Below are positions 14,422 to 23,345 of a stretch of 49,769 bases of DNA, in pieces. Every line of letters begins with the position of its first letter. Position 1 is the first letter of the stretch. A program made the translations under genes and the position numbers. Under the pieces are notes generated by a model. The model did no database searches and was not told the DNA's origin. It saw nothing but the letters and a program-made list of their open reading frames with translations. This DNA comes from a virus: the IMG/VR virus record IMGVR_UViG_3300018083_000042, positions 1 to 49,769 of that record. One strand, 5' to 3'.

Positions 14422-16118
14422 ACGATCGTCGACGGCTCGCACTGCTGCTGCTGCTGCTCGGGCTAGCTGCGGTGGACGTGACCGCTCAGCCCGTCGTGGC
14501 GACCTACACAGCCGTGCACAACGCGATTCGAGTCGAGTGGTCGATCGCCGGCATGCCTGACGCCACAGACTGCGTGCTGACGCTCAAGGACGTGGCGGGC
14601 GGGACCGTCGCGACGGTGACGTCGCTCTCTGGTGGCGGCCTACCAACGCGGACCGAGTTGGTGGGCGGTCTCTCCGCCTCGACGAACTACAAGCTGACGA
14701 TCAACTGCGGCACTCCTTTCGAGATCATCAACGATCAGTGGGTCTCGACCTTGGCCTCGCCCGGCGGGTCGACGACAGCCGTGCCGATCCAGCTGTCCGC
14801 CCCGGCCACGTTCACGACGTCGACGCGCGCGAAAGTGCTGTTCGGGTCGACGCCAGCGCTTGGATCGGAGCTTCAGAACACCAGCTGCTCAACCGGGTGC
14901 ACGATCTCGCCATCGATGAACTACGGATTCCAGTACTTCGCGATCCAGAGGCAGACGACTGCCAACGGGGTCTTAGGGCAGGTGCCAACCCAGGGAATCG
15001 TCATCGGTGAGAGCGTCACGTCATCCCTGACGAGTTCGGCAAGCTCTGCCGAGCCGCCCATCCCTAGGCTCGCGACCTGGGAATCCAACATGACCACCTA
15101 CGGCGCCGTCACCTGCAACAACTTCGTGGCGCAAGGCGTGAACTTCGGGACGTACTACGACGGCCTCGAATCGATGGAGAGGATCAGGGCCTACCGGCTC
15201 GCGGCTGGCGACGGCGACGTCTCGGCGTGGAGCACGTGCAGCAACACCGCGAACAGCGTCTATCGAAGCTATGTGCTCACCAATAACGGAGCCGTCCCGG
15301 GGTACAACCACTTCACCACCGGATTTCGGATCCACTTCGCCAGGACGGCCGAGGCCGACAGCAAGAAGGCGAACGCCTACATGGCCGGCTACCGACTGAT
15401 CGACTCGATCGGCAACGGTGCGGCGTACTGCGGCTTCAGCGACTACGTGAGCGTCAGCCCAAAGAGGCAGAGGGAGATCGCTTACTGTACGCGCTCGGTC
15501 CTCAACTACGTGGCTGAAGGTGGGGTTTCTCAAGACGCGAAGCGCGACCTGATGGTCGGGAACATCGTGACCTACCACCTTCCTGGCAGGATCGGGACTC
15601 GCACCACGGCTGCGACGTTCGATGTCGACTCGGAGGCACCCGGCATCTGCGCCAATCGCTACTACGTCTCCCCATTCATGCAAGCGATCTCGGCCTACAC
15701 CCTGATTCAGTACTACGAAGAGGTGAACCCAGACCCTGCCATCCACGAGAGCATCAGGTGGACCGCTGATTGGATCTGGGCGAACGCATACATGCCAGAC
15801 AAGAAAACCTTCTGGTACCAGAACTGCAAAGACACGGTCGCTGAGCCATGGCCTGCGACGGTGGGCGGCGGCCCGAGCCTCCCGACAGCAGCGGTCGATC
15901 TAAACCTGCTGTTCGTGAAGCTGTACATATGGCTGTACCGAAATGGTTCCTCGTGCGGAGACACGACCTACCGCGACAAGGCTGACATCCTCTTCGATGA
16001 GGGAGTCAGGCTCGGAAACACCTTCTTGGGTTACGACGGCAAGCACTTCAATCAGAATTACACTTGGAGCTTCGACTACGTGGCAATGCGGAAGCTCCCG
16101 GCGCCTACGTGCTCATAA
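14418..16118 (+). CDS. Secreted FN3-like plus alpha-helical enzyme-like protein
   Basis: 566 residues from ATG 14418 (ATGA overlap). Signal peptide with a leucine run, cleavage near VTA-Q. Residues 24-100 resemble a fibronectin type III domain (GGLSASTNYKLTINCG). The C-terminal about 350 residues, from ATWESNMTTYG on, are alpha-helical, with paired aromatic motifs (FWYQNC, VDLNLLFVKLYIWLYR, FNQNYTWSFDY), and align by eye with the C-terminal domain of the next gene. The arrangement suggests an alpha/alpha toroid as in glycoside hydrolases or polysaccharide lyases. Catalysis is not proven. Confidence 0.65.
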   Translation: MNDRRRLALLLLLLGLAAVDVTAQPVVATYTAVHNAIRVEWSIAGMPDATDCVLTLKDVAGGTVATVTSLSGGGLPTRTELVGGLSASTNYKLTINCGTPFEIINDQWVSTLASPGGSTTAVPIQLSAPATFTTSTRAKVLFGSTPALGSELQNTSCSTGCTISPSMNYGFQYFAIQRQTTANGVLGQVPTQGIVIGESVTSSLTSSASSAEPPIPRLATWESNMTTYGAVTCNNFVAQGVNFGTYYDGLESMERIRAYRLAAGDGDVSAWSTCSNTANSVYRSYVLTNNGAVPGYNHFTTGFRIHFARTAEADSKKANAYMAGYRLIDSIGNGAAYCGFSDYVSVSPKRQREIAYCTRSVLNYVAEGGVSQDAKRDLMVGNIVTYHLPGRIGTRTTAATFDVDSEAPGICANRYYVSPFMQAISAYTLIQYYEEVNPDPAIHESIRWTADWIWANAYMPDKKTFWYQNCKDTVAEPWPATVGGGPSLPTAAVDLNLLFVKLYIWLYRNGSSCGDTTYRDKADILFDEGVRLGNTFLGYDGKHFNQNYTWSFDYVAMRKLPAPTCS

Positions 16119-16138
16119 AGCCACGACAAGGAGGTCGC

Positions 16139-17443
16139 ATGCGAACGCTGAGCGTGGCCGTCCTCGCAGTGCTGATCGCGAGCAGTGGATGTAGCAAGGA
16201 CGACGGGCATCAAAGCGTCGGCTCGCGGCAAGCAGAAGCAAGCGCGGCTTCGCCTTGCTACATGCTACAGCTGGTGAACGGCGTGCCTTCGTGGATCGAG
16301 ACGGCGTGCCCAACCGCTCCCACGCCGATTCCGACCGCGCCGCCGACAGCGACGCCGACTCCAGCACCAACCACGACGCCCACGGCGACGCCGGTCCCGA
16401 CGCCGGTCCCGACAGCAACGCCGACGCCAGGGCCGACTCCGACACCTGGGCCTGCGCCAGCAGTCCCATCGAAGGCGCTGTGGGAATCGAACATGAAGAC
16501 GTGGGGCAAGAAGAACTGCGACTACATCCTGGCGTCAGGTCACACGAACGACGAGTACTTGATCTACATGTACTACGACGCGCCAAAGGTCTACGCCCTG
16601 ATTCGCGACTACAACCCTTCAGCAACGGCAACGTGGCAGGCGTGCGTGAATCGCTCCGAAGCGATCTACCGAGACCAGTACGTGGTCGCGAACGGCGGCA
16701 AGCTGCCGGGATACTGGATCTTCACGAACGGCATGGTGGCTGACTGGAAGGCCACGGGCGACCCGGTGTCGAAGAGCACGGTCAGCCTGCTTGCGCTGAA
16801 CGGCGCCTTCTGCCCGTCCTCGACTCCGCTCGCGTCAACGGCCAGCGCGCAGCTGAGCCGCGAGGTAGCGTACTGCGCGCGCGCGTACGACGACTCGGAG
16901 CTTGTCGGCTTCGCTCAGAACGCGCGGAAGAACGTGCTGCTCGATCAGATGATGTTCGGAACCAATAGCCACTTCGTGCAGTGGTTGACGGGACAGGCAA
17001 TCGCGCCGGTCGGCTTCGACGGTGCGCAGGAGTGCGTCGGCCTGAACTACTACCAACCGTTCATGGCGGGAATCAGCATGAACGTCGCGATGCAAATCTG
17101 GCAGCGCTCGAACGATCCGCGCATCGTGACGAACGTGCAGAAGCTCGCCGACTTCACGTGGGCGCAGTCGTGGGACCCGGTCAAGCGCGCCTTCTGGTAC
17201 GAGAACTGTTCCGCCCCCGGGACGTTCAACTGGATCCGCGCAAAGACGGGATCGCCCGATCTCAACCTGATGCTGGCCCCCGCGTGGGCGTGGCTCTGGA
17301 AGAGGACCGGCAACGACAAGTACCGCATCCAGGGCGATCAGATTTGGGAAGGCGGCGTGCAGGGGGCGTACTTGGAGCAGGGAAAGCAGTTCAATCAGAA
17401 CTACAGCGAGAGCTTCAACTACCTGAAGTGGCGCGAACAGTAG
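16139..17443 (+). CDS. Lipoprotein with Pro/Thr stalk and alpha-helical enzyme-like domain
   Basis: 434 residues from ATG 16139, ribosome site AAGGAGGTCGC. Lipobox IASSGC (C18). A Pro/Thr-rich stalk (about residues 57-108) precedes a domain homologous to that of the preceding protein: LWESNMKTWGKKNC, PGYWIFTNGMV, FWYENC, PDLNLMLAPAWAWLWKR, FNQNYSESFNYLKW. The two copies probably arose by duplication, one secreted and one lipid-anchored. A stalked surface enzyme that acts on glycans is the best guess; the family is not recognised by name. Confidence 0.7.
   Translation: MRTLSVAVLAVLIASSGCSKDDGHQSVGSRQAEASAASPCYMLQLVNGVPSWIETACPTAPTPIPTAPPTATPTPAPTTTPTATPVPTPVPTATPTPGPTPTPGPAPAVPSKALWESNMKTWGKKNCDYILASGHTNDEYLIYMYYDAPKVYALIRDYNPSATATWQACVNRSEAIYRDQYVVANGGKLPGYWIFTNGMVADWKATGDPVSKSTVSLLALNGAFCPSSTPLASTASAQLSREVAYCARAYDDSELVGFAQNARKNVLLDQMMFGTNSHFVQWLTGQAIAPVGFDGAQECVGLNYYQPFMAGISMNVAMQIWQRSNDPRIVTNVQKLADFTWAQSWDPVKRAFWYENCSAPGTFNWIRAKTGSPDLNLMLAPAWAWLWKRTGNDKYRIQGDQIWEGGVQGAYLEQGKQFNQNYSESFNYLKWREQ
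16309..16461 (+). repeat. Pro/Thr-coding tandem repeat (stalk)
   Basis: Imperfect tandem hexamers of the type ccgacg/acgccg encode alternating Pro-Thr pairs in the lipoprotein gene. Such stalks hold a domain away from a membrane or wall. The repeat is prone to length change by slippage. Confidence 0.8.
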
Positions 17444-17445
17444 TC

Positions 17446-17745
17446 GTGGGTCGCGCAGCACGCGCCAACGCGGCGATCCGCGCTCTTGCCGAGGCGGCAG
17501 GGGAGTCCCCGAAGCTCCCCGCTCGCGAGGCAGTCGTCACGATTCGCCTCGACCTCAAGACGAGGCTCTTTCATTTGAAGGTGCCCGACGACCTCGAAGA
17601 GGCGATGACCATGCTTCACGCAGCCGCGCTCGCCGTGAAGAAGAAGATCGACGAGCGCGACGCAGCAGCGAAGACGAAGATCGCCAAGCCGAAGCTCATC
17701 GAAGCGACGCCTGCACAGGCGCGCGCGTTCGGCATCAAGCTGTAA
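17446..17745 (+). CDS. Hypothetical protein, 99 aa
   Basis: GTG 17446 starts three bases after the preceding stop. An Ala/Arg-rich helix leads to a beta hairpin (AVVTIRLDLKTRLFHLKVP) and a long Lys/Ala-rich helix (MTMLHAAALAVKKKIDERD), ending in a basic tail with ATPAQARAFGIKL. No signal peptide. Family not recognised. The weak ribosome site makes the exact start uncertain; an ATG at 17608 would leave only the C-terminal half. Confidence 0.65.
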   Translation: MGRAARANAAIRALAEAAGESPKLPAREAVVTIRLDLKTRLFHLKVPDDLEEAMTMLHAAALAVKKKIDERDAAAKTKIAKPKLIEATPAQARAFGIKL

Positions 17746-17759
17746 CCAGAGGAGGACGC

Positions 17760-18251
17760 ATGACGATGCGAAGCAAGCTCAAGCGCTACTGGCTGGCGTT
17801 CGCAGCCTTGGCGTTCCTGACGGTCGCGCCAGCGTTCGCGCCCGCGCAGCCGCCGCCCGAGCCGACTCCGATCGCAACAGTCGAGCCGACGCCAACCTCG
17901 ACGCCGTTCCCAGAACCGCAGCCCGCCCCAACTCCGCTGCCGATGCCGTGGTCGGGAACGCCGACCGACCTTCAGATGTTCATCCACATGGCGTTTGTCG
18001 CGCTGCTCCCGTACGCAGTCGACGCGGTGCGCAAGCTGAAGCCGAACATGCCGCGCGCGCTCGTGTGGATCATGGGGCCGGCGCTCGGCCTGCTGCTCCA
18101 GTGGCTGCTCGCGATGCTGGCGACGCCAGGGATGGCCGGCTGGAAAGGCTTCCTCGCCGGGCTCGTCGCTGTCGCGGTTCACAGCCTGCGTAGCTCGTGG
18201 GAAGAGCACGGGACGCGCGAGATGCTTCGAGAGTCGAGCGAGACGTCCTGA
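17760..18251 (+). CDS. Multi-pass membrane protein with Pro-rich loop, holin-like
   Basis: 163 residues; ATG 17760 with AGAGGAGGACGC upstream. An N-terminal hydrophobic segment (signal or anchor, residues 11-26) is followed by a Pro/Thr/Glu-rich loop (28-65), then three hydrophobic segments: FIHMAFVALLPYAV, a long ALVWIMGPALGLLLQWLLAML, and GFLAGLVAVAVHSL. The C-terminus is charged (SSWEEHGTREMLRESSETS). This layout fits some phage holins placed just upstream of the packaging genes; no family signature proves it. Confidence 0.7.
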   Translation: MTMRSKLKRYWLAFAALAFLTVAPAFAPAQPPPEPTPIATVEPTPTSTPFPEPQPAPTPLPMPWSGTPTDLQMFIHMAFVALLPYAVDAVRKLKPNMPRALVWIMGPALGLLLQWLLAMLATPGMAGWKGFLAGLVAVAVHSLRSSWEEHGTREMLRESSETS

Positions 18252-18344
18252 AGGGGGCCGATCATCAACCGTTCACCCGCAACCGCTCGCCCTGAAGGGT
18301 GGGCGGCGAAGACGCAGCGGCTCACCAAGGAGCAGCGCCTCGCG

Positions 18345-18671
18345 ATGGAGGTCCTGGCCGAGCAGGGGCCGATCACCGCGAGGCGCTTCGCTTGTGAGCG
18401 GTGGCCGGCGTCGTTTCAGCGGCCTTCGAGCAGCGGCCCGCACGGCAGGGGAGTCCTGTACGGGGCCGGCGTCTCGATGAAGGCGGGCGCGATGCTGCGC
18501 GCGCTCGTCACAGATGGACTCGTGATGTCGGACCTGCGCTTCACGCTGGACGACAAGAAGCCCCTGCTACACTACGAGCTTACCCAGCGCGGAAGGCGAG
18601 AGTTGGAGGACGCGCGCGAGCGCGCGAGCAAGTATGGACGGCCCGGACCGAGACGGCGACGAGCGTCCTAA
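18345..18671 (+). CDS. Putative winged-helix protein before the terminase
   Basis: 108 residues from ATG 18345. The order GPITARRFACERW, a Ser/Gly loop, SMKAGAMLRALVTDGLVM and LLHYELTQRGRRELEDARER resembles a winged helix-turn-helix with a terminal helix. It may bind the packaging site or regulate late genes. The frame is open with coding character back to 18252, but no ATG, GTG or TTG occurs there; AAGGGGG at 18251-18257 lies before ATC codons at 18261 and 18264, so a rare ATC start is conceivable. Overlaps the next gene by 38 bases. Confidence 0.65.
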   Translation: MEVLAEQGPITARRFACERWPASFQRPSSSGPHGRGVLYGAGVSMKAGAMLRALVTDGLVMSDLRFTLDDKKPLLHYELTQRGRRELEDARERASKYGRPGPRRRRAS

Positions 18672-19338
18672 TCTCAGGCTCGTAGACCAGCAGCGCGGGC
18701 TGCCACCGCCGGGCGACAAGCTCGCCCGCATGGCGATGGACGAGCGCATTCGCCGGCTTCGCATGCGCGGCTTGAAGCCTTTCCAGATCGCGCGCGACGT
18801 CGGCGTCGAGGCCGGATACGTGACAGCCGCGCTTCGCCGCTTTGAGCGTGACTACCGCCGGCAGGCCGAACTCGACACGAAGGCGGCGGCCGTCACGTAC
18901 AGGCGCGAGATGATCGAGCGCCTGGAATCGCTGAAGCGCGAAGCGTGGGAGCAGGTCGAGCTTGCGAAGGAATCGAAGAAGAAGACGCAGCAGGAAATGC
19001 TGAAGGACACAGACGGCAAGGTCACGCACCAGCGAGTGAAGGTCGACACGCTGCCGGGCGAGACGAGCCCGTCGCTGCTCGGCGAGATCCGCCAGATCGA
19101 ACTGCTGCTCGGGAAGCTGAACGGCGTCGAGGTCGACGAGCAGCCGACACCGCTCGCGCCGACCATCGGCGACGTGATCGTCCTCACTCCTTCGCAGCCG
19201 ATCGACCTCGAACGCATCGCCAAGCTCAACGACTACATCCGCACGCGCGGCGGTATGAACGGGAAGACGACGATCGACGTGCCGGCGCTCGCGGTCGGTG
19301 GCAACGGCAAGGCAAACGGGAACGGTGGCGCGGCGTGA
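18634..19338 (+). CDS. Probable terminase small subunit
   Basis: 234 residues from ATG 18634. Residues 35-75 contain a helix-turn-helix (IRRLRMRGLKPFQIARDVGV followed by the recognition helix EAGYVTAALRRF), then a long basic coiled-coil-like helix (RREMIERLESLKREAWEQVELAKESKKK), the usual shape of small terminase DNA-recognition and oligomerisation parts. The Gly/Asn-rich tail may contact the large subunit. Position directly before terL with a GTGA overlap is the main support for the function. Confidence 0.75.
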   Translation: MDGPDRDGDERPNLRLVDQQRGLPPPGDKLARMAMDERIRRLRMRGLKPFQIARDVGVEAGYVTAALRRFERDYRRQAELDTKAAAVTYRREMIERLESLKREAWEQVELAKESKKKTQQEMLKDTDGKVTHQRVKVDTLPGETSPSLLGEIRQIELLLGKLNGVEVDEQPTPLAPTIGDVIVLTPSQPIDLERIAKLNDYIRTRGGMNGKTTIDVPALAVGGNGKANGNGGAA

Positions 19339-20666
19339 GGCTCGTGATCCCTCGCGGCGTGATCCGAGACGAGGTGCAGCTGTGGACGACCGTTGACGCC
19401 ATGTTCGGGGTGAAGATCCCCTACACGCGCGTGTGCCCTGGCCACTGCTCGCCCTGGGATGTGTTTCGCGATGCGTATCTAGCACTGCATCCCATAATGG
19501 TCGTCAAGGCCTCGCGCGCATTCGGCGGCAAGAGCTTCAACATGTCGCTCCTCGGCAACGTCGAGGCCGTCACGCTCGGCGCCGAAGTGAACGTGCTCGG
19601 CGGCTCTGGGGAGCAGTCGCGGCGCGTGCTCGCTTACATGGACGAGCAGTGGAAGCACGAGAGCGCCCCGCGTCACCTGATCGTCGAGGAGAACCAGCAC
19701 CGCAAGACGTTGAGCACGGGCGGCTACGTGCAGGCGCTCAAAGCGAGCGAGACGTCGGTGCGCGGCCCTCACCCTCAGCGCTTGCGCATCGACGAAGCCG
19801 ACGAGATGAAGCTCACGCTCCTCGACTCAGCGCTCGGGCAGCCGATGTCGAAGCGGGAGATCCCGTCGCAGACGCTGATCTCGTCGACGCACCAGCACGC
19901 CGACGGCACAATGACCGAGTGCCTTCGCCGGCAGAACATGGGCTGGAAGCTGTACGAGTACTGCTATCGCGAAACCATGACGCCTCATGGCTGGCTCAAC
20001 GCCCTCGACGTCGAGCAGAAGCGTTCGTCGATTCCGCTGGCGATGTGGAACACGGAGTTCGAAGGCCAGGAGCCCAACCCTGAGAGCCGCGCGATCGCGC
20101 CGGCAGCCGTCGAGGCGATGTTCCGCCGCGAGATGGGCAGCTTCGTCGGCCGCGATGGCGAGTACATCGAGGTCGAGGCGCCAGTGCCCGGCGCGAGCTA
20201 TTCGCACGGCGCCGATTGGGCGCGCAAAGTCGACCGCACCGTGATCGTCACGCGGCGCGAGGACGTCAGGCCGCGTCGCGTCGTGGCGTTCGAGGCGATG
20301 AAGCGCACCTCGTGGCCTCACATGGTCGGTCGCTTCGAGGAGCGCGTGCGGCGCTACGGTGGCGAGGCGAACCACGACGGCACTGGCATCGGTGACGTCG
20401 TGGACGGCTACATCACCCTCGACCCGCGCCCCGACGCTGTGATCCTCGTCGGCGTCGAGCGCAAGGACACGGTGACGGAGTACATCAACGACGTCGAGAA
20501 GGGCGACATGGTGTGGCCTTTCATCGAGCTTGCTTACAACGAACACCGCTACGCGTCGCAGGATGATGTGTACGGCGCCGGGCACCTTCCTGATACCATG
20601 TGCGCCGGCGCGCTCTCTCGGCGCGCGGCATTGAAAAAGTTCCGGCTGGCGTGGGCCTCTGCATGA
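19335..20666 (+). CDS. terL: Terminase large subunit
   Basis: 443 residues from GTG 19335. ATPase motifs: deviant Walker A ASRAFGGKS at 59-67, Walker B LRIDEADEM at 150-158, coupling motif LISSTHQH at 181-188. Nuclease acidic residues: D294 in HGADWARKVD, D348 in NHDGTGIGDVVDG, D420 in GHLPDTMCA. It pumps DNA into the prohead and cuts the concatemer. Shorter than many terminases (usually 450-600), with a short N-terminal adenine-binding region. Directly precedes the portal gene. Confidence 0.92.
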   Translation: MRLVIPRGVIRDEVQLWTTVDAMFGVKIPYTRVCPGHCSPWDVFRDAYLALHPIMVVKASRAFGGKSFNMSLLGNVEAVTLGAEVNVLGGSGEQSRRVLAYMDEQWKHESAPRHLIVEENQHRKTLSTGGYVQALKASETSVRGPHPQRLRIDEADEMKLTLLDSALGQPMSKREIPSQTLISSTHQHADGTMTECLRRQNMGWKLYEYCYRETMTPHGWLNALDVEQKRSSIPLAMWNTEFEGQEPNPESRAIAPAAVEAMFRREMGSFVGRDGEYIEVEAPVPGASYSHGADWARKVDRTVIVTRREDVRPRRVVAFEAMKRTSWPHMVGRFEERVRRYGGEANHDGTGIGDVVDGYITLDPRPDAVILVGVERKDTVTEYINDVEKGDMVWPFIELAYNEHRYASQDDVYGAGHLPDTMCAGALSRRAALKKFRLAWASA

Positions 20667-20676
20667 GGGGGCGAGC

Positions 20677-22467
20677 ATGAGCGTCTTTTCTCGACTGAAG
20701 GCCGCCGCCTCCGCTGTGTTCTCTGGCAACGTGAGGCAGGCCGTCTTCGGCGGCGCGTCGTCCGTCTCGCAAAGTTGGGGCAAGCAGCGCGGAAACGACG
20801 CGTGGCTTCAGGCCTACAACACGGTCCCTTGGCTGCGCGCGACAGTGAGCCGCATTGCTTACTCTGGCTCGACGCTTCAGTGGGGCATCACGCGCACGAT
20901 GAACCCGACGACGAAGCGCACGACGCGGCGCAAGGACATCCAGTACGGCATCTCGACGTACCGCGCGAAGGCGATCGACGCACTGCGCGACGACGGCGCG
21001 GCCGAGGCGATCTTCGAGCACCCGCTCCTGACGCTGCTCTCCGACATGTGCCCCGCGCTCCCTGGCCGGCAAGGGATGCTCGTCGCGTGGGCACATTGGG
21101 AGATCATGGGCGAGGCGTTCTTCATCATCGACCGCGGGCCGCGCGACGGCTCGTGGGTGAAGAGTTCGTTCCTCGGCACGTCGCTACCGATGGCGCTCTG
21201 GCCGATCCCGCCGACGTGGATCTCGCGCACGCCCACGCCCGACGATCCGACGTTTGACCTTGAGTTCGGCTCGCTGCGGCTGAAGCAGATTCCGATCACC
21301 GAGATCCTGTGGCACAAGAACGCCAACATCGTCAACCCGTACGCGCGCGGGATGGGCGACGTGCAGTCGCTCAACGACGAGTTCGACGCCGACGAGAACG
21401 CGGCGCGGCTGATCTCTTGGAGCTTCTACAATCGCGGCCGGCCCGACCTACTGATCGGCCTCCCCAACTCTGACCAGACGCAGCTGGACCGATTCAAGAA
21501 CGACTGGAACGCGAACCTCGTCGGCGTGTCGAACGCGATGAAGACTCACTTCGTCAACGTCGAGCCGAAGGCCGTGCAGATGGGGTACGACTTCCAGCAC
21601 TTGCAGGTGCTCGAACTTCGCGAGTACCTGCGCGACATGGTGCGGCAGGTCCAGGGGATTCCTCCCGAGATCCTCGGCATCCTCGATCAGTCGAACCGCG
21701 CGACGATCGACGCGGCCGACTACCTCTACAACAAGAACGTGATCGTGCCGAAGGCCGAACTCTGGCGCGAGTTCTTCCAGCGCACGCTCGTCCCGGAGTA
21801 CGACCCGCGCGCCCACCTCGACTACGTGTCGCCGATTCAGGAGGACAAGAACTTCACGCTCACGGCGGCGACGGCGATGCCGGGCTCGGTGAAGGTCAAG
21901 GACTGGCGCCGCGTCGCTGGCCTGCCGCCCGTGAGTCCGGAGGAGGGCGAGCTTTACTTGGTGCCTGCAGGCATGTCGGCAGTGCGCTCGCTGACCGAGC
22001 TTGCCAGCATGGCGGCCTCGCCCGCACAGGGCCTGATGAATGGTCTAGCGGCGCTGTTCGGCGGTGGGATCAACGTGCCGGGCGCGTCGAAGCTCAGCCT
22101 CAACATCCCCGGCGTCGGTGGCGGTAATCAGCCGACGCTGCCGCCCGGCCGACCGGGCACAACGCTTCCTGCACCCGCCGGCAATCAGCAGCGGCGCTCA
22201 CTGGTGTCGCGCAAGCTGACGCCTGACGAGGCGATGGCTATCGCGCGATGGGCGAAGGTGTCGGGCTACTCGCTCGACATGGCGGCCGTCAACAAGGACG
22301 CGCCGATCCCGGTGTGCGAGGACAAGCAAACGGAGTACCTGCGTCGCACGCTCGCGCATCTGCGCGGGCAGCCGACGTCGGGATGGGACGCGGCCTTCGG
22401 TACGTGGGCCGATCGAGACGACGCGATGCTCGACATGATGCTCGGGGTGAAAGAGTTCAGTGCCTAA
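20677..22467 (+). CDS. Portal protein
   Basis: 596 residues; ATG 20677 with ATGAGGGGGCGAGC upstream. The pattern WLQAYNTVPWLRATVSRIA, then LTLLSDMCPALPGRQ, ILWHKNANIVNPYARGMG, and LREYLRDMVRQVQGIPPEILGILDQSNRATIDAADYLY (given here in parts across 21610-21725) is typical of HK97/SPP1-like portals. The last 150 residues include a Gly/Pro linker and a small helical domain that overlaps the next gene. Forms the dodecameric DNA gate at one capsid vertex. Confidence 0.9.
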   Translation: MSVFSRLKAAASAVFSGNVRQAVFGGASSVSQSWGKQRGNDAWLQAYNTVPWLRATVSRIAYSGSTLQWGITRTMNPTTKRTTRRKDIQYGISTYRAKAIDALRDDGAAEAIFEHPLLTLLSDMCPALPGRQGMLVAWAHWEIMGEAFFIIDRGPRDGSWVKSSFLGTSLPMALWPIPPTWISRTPTPDDPTFDLEFGSLRLKQIPITEILWHKNANIVNPYARGMGDVQSLNDEFDADENAARLISWSFYNRGRPDLLIGLPNSDQTQLDRFKNDWNANLVGVSNAMKTHFVNVEPKAVQMGYDFQHLQVLELREYLRDMVRQVQGIPPEILGILDQSNRATIDAADYLYNKNVIVPKAELWREFFQRTLVPEYDPRAHLDYVSPIQEDKNFTLTAATAMPGSVKVKDWRRVAGLPPVSPEEGELYLVPAGMSAVRSLTELASMAASPAQGLMNGLAALFGGGINVPGASKLSLNIPGVGGGNQPTLPPGRPGTTLPAPAGNQQRRSLVSRKLTPDEAMAIARWAKVSGYSLDMAAVNKDAPIPVCEDKQTEYLRRTLAHLRGQPTSGWDAAFGTWADRDDAMLDMMLGVKEFSA

Positions 22468-23323
22468 CAGCCGGCGCGCGTCGGCAATTTGGGCGCGTCA
22501 CATGCGCCTATACAACGCGCCCCTTGAGAAGCTGTTCGCCGAGAAGTACCGCTCGCTGATGAAGGCGATGCGCAAGGACAGCACGCGCGAGCCAGGAGCG
22601 AAGCCGTTCGACCGCAAGGAGTGGCGCGCGCGCGTCGTGCGCGACATGGAGCCGTTCTACCGCGTCGCGCTTCAAGCTGGCGGGCACAGCATGCTCGTCC
22701 TCTCGCCGACCGTGCGCCGCGAGGTCGAAAGCCGCGCAGGGCTCGCGGCCGAGTTGAAGGCGCGCGCCCCGTTCGCCGTGCGCATGAGCCGCACGCTGGC
22801 CGAGCGCCTCGCCGATACCGTCGACACGACCTACAACGCCGTCGAGCAGGTGCTACGCGAAGCGGTCGAGGACAAGCTCGACGCGGCCGAGATCGTCGAC
22901 CTGATCTCACAGGAGTGGGCCGACGTGCTCGGACCGCGCACCGAGACGATCGCGATCACAGAGACGCAGGTCGGGTTGCAGAGCGCGCGCGAGTACGTCG
23001 CTCATCAGGTGATCGAGACGTGGCTGTGGGTGACGGCGCTCGACGAACGCGTGCGCCCGAACCACGTGATCTACGGCGAGGCCGACGCGAAGCCCGTGGG
23101 CTTCAATTGGGCATCCCTGGCTGGCGAAAGCTACGTGCTGCGCTACCCGGCCGACCCGGAGTGCGAGGAAGCTGGCGAGATCGTCAACTGCCGCTGCATC
23201 ACGATCCCCGACGGCGACGTCGAGATCGCTGCGGACGAGGTCGACGGCTTCCTAGAAGAGTTCGGACTCGACCCAGGTGACCTGATGGCGGGAGAGGACG
23301 CGACACCGGAGTTCATCCAGTAA
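22460..23323 (+). CDS. Mu gpF-like head morphogenesis protein
   Basis: 287 residues from GTG 22460, overlapping the portal gene by eight bases. The C-terminal third has the family hallmarks: ITETQVGLQSAREYVA, WVTALDERVRPNHVIYGE, and EIVNCRCITIP near the end. Members sit next to the portal in many phages and are present in small copy number inside or near the portal. The acidic C-terminus (EEFGLDPGDLMAGEDATPE) is typical. Followed by a 70-base gap holding a promoter-like sequence. Confidence 0.87.
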   Translation: MPNSRRASAIWARHMRLYNAPLEKLFAEKYRSLMKAMRKDSTREPGAKPFDRKEWRARVVRDMEPFYRVALQAGGHSMLVLSPTVRREVESRAGLAAELKARAPFAVRMSRTLAERLADTVDTTYNAVEQVLREAVEDKLDAAEIVDLISQEWADVLGPRTETIAITETQVGLQSAREYVAHQVIETWLWVTALDERVRPNHVIYGEADAKPVGFNWASLAGESYVLRYPADPECEEAGEIVNCRCITIPDGDVEIAADEVDGFLEEFGLDPGDLMAGEDATPEFIQ

Positions 23324-23345
23324 GCCCTATGCTGCCGCGAAACTA

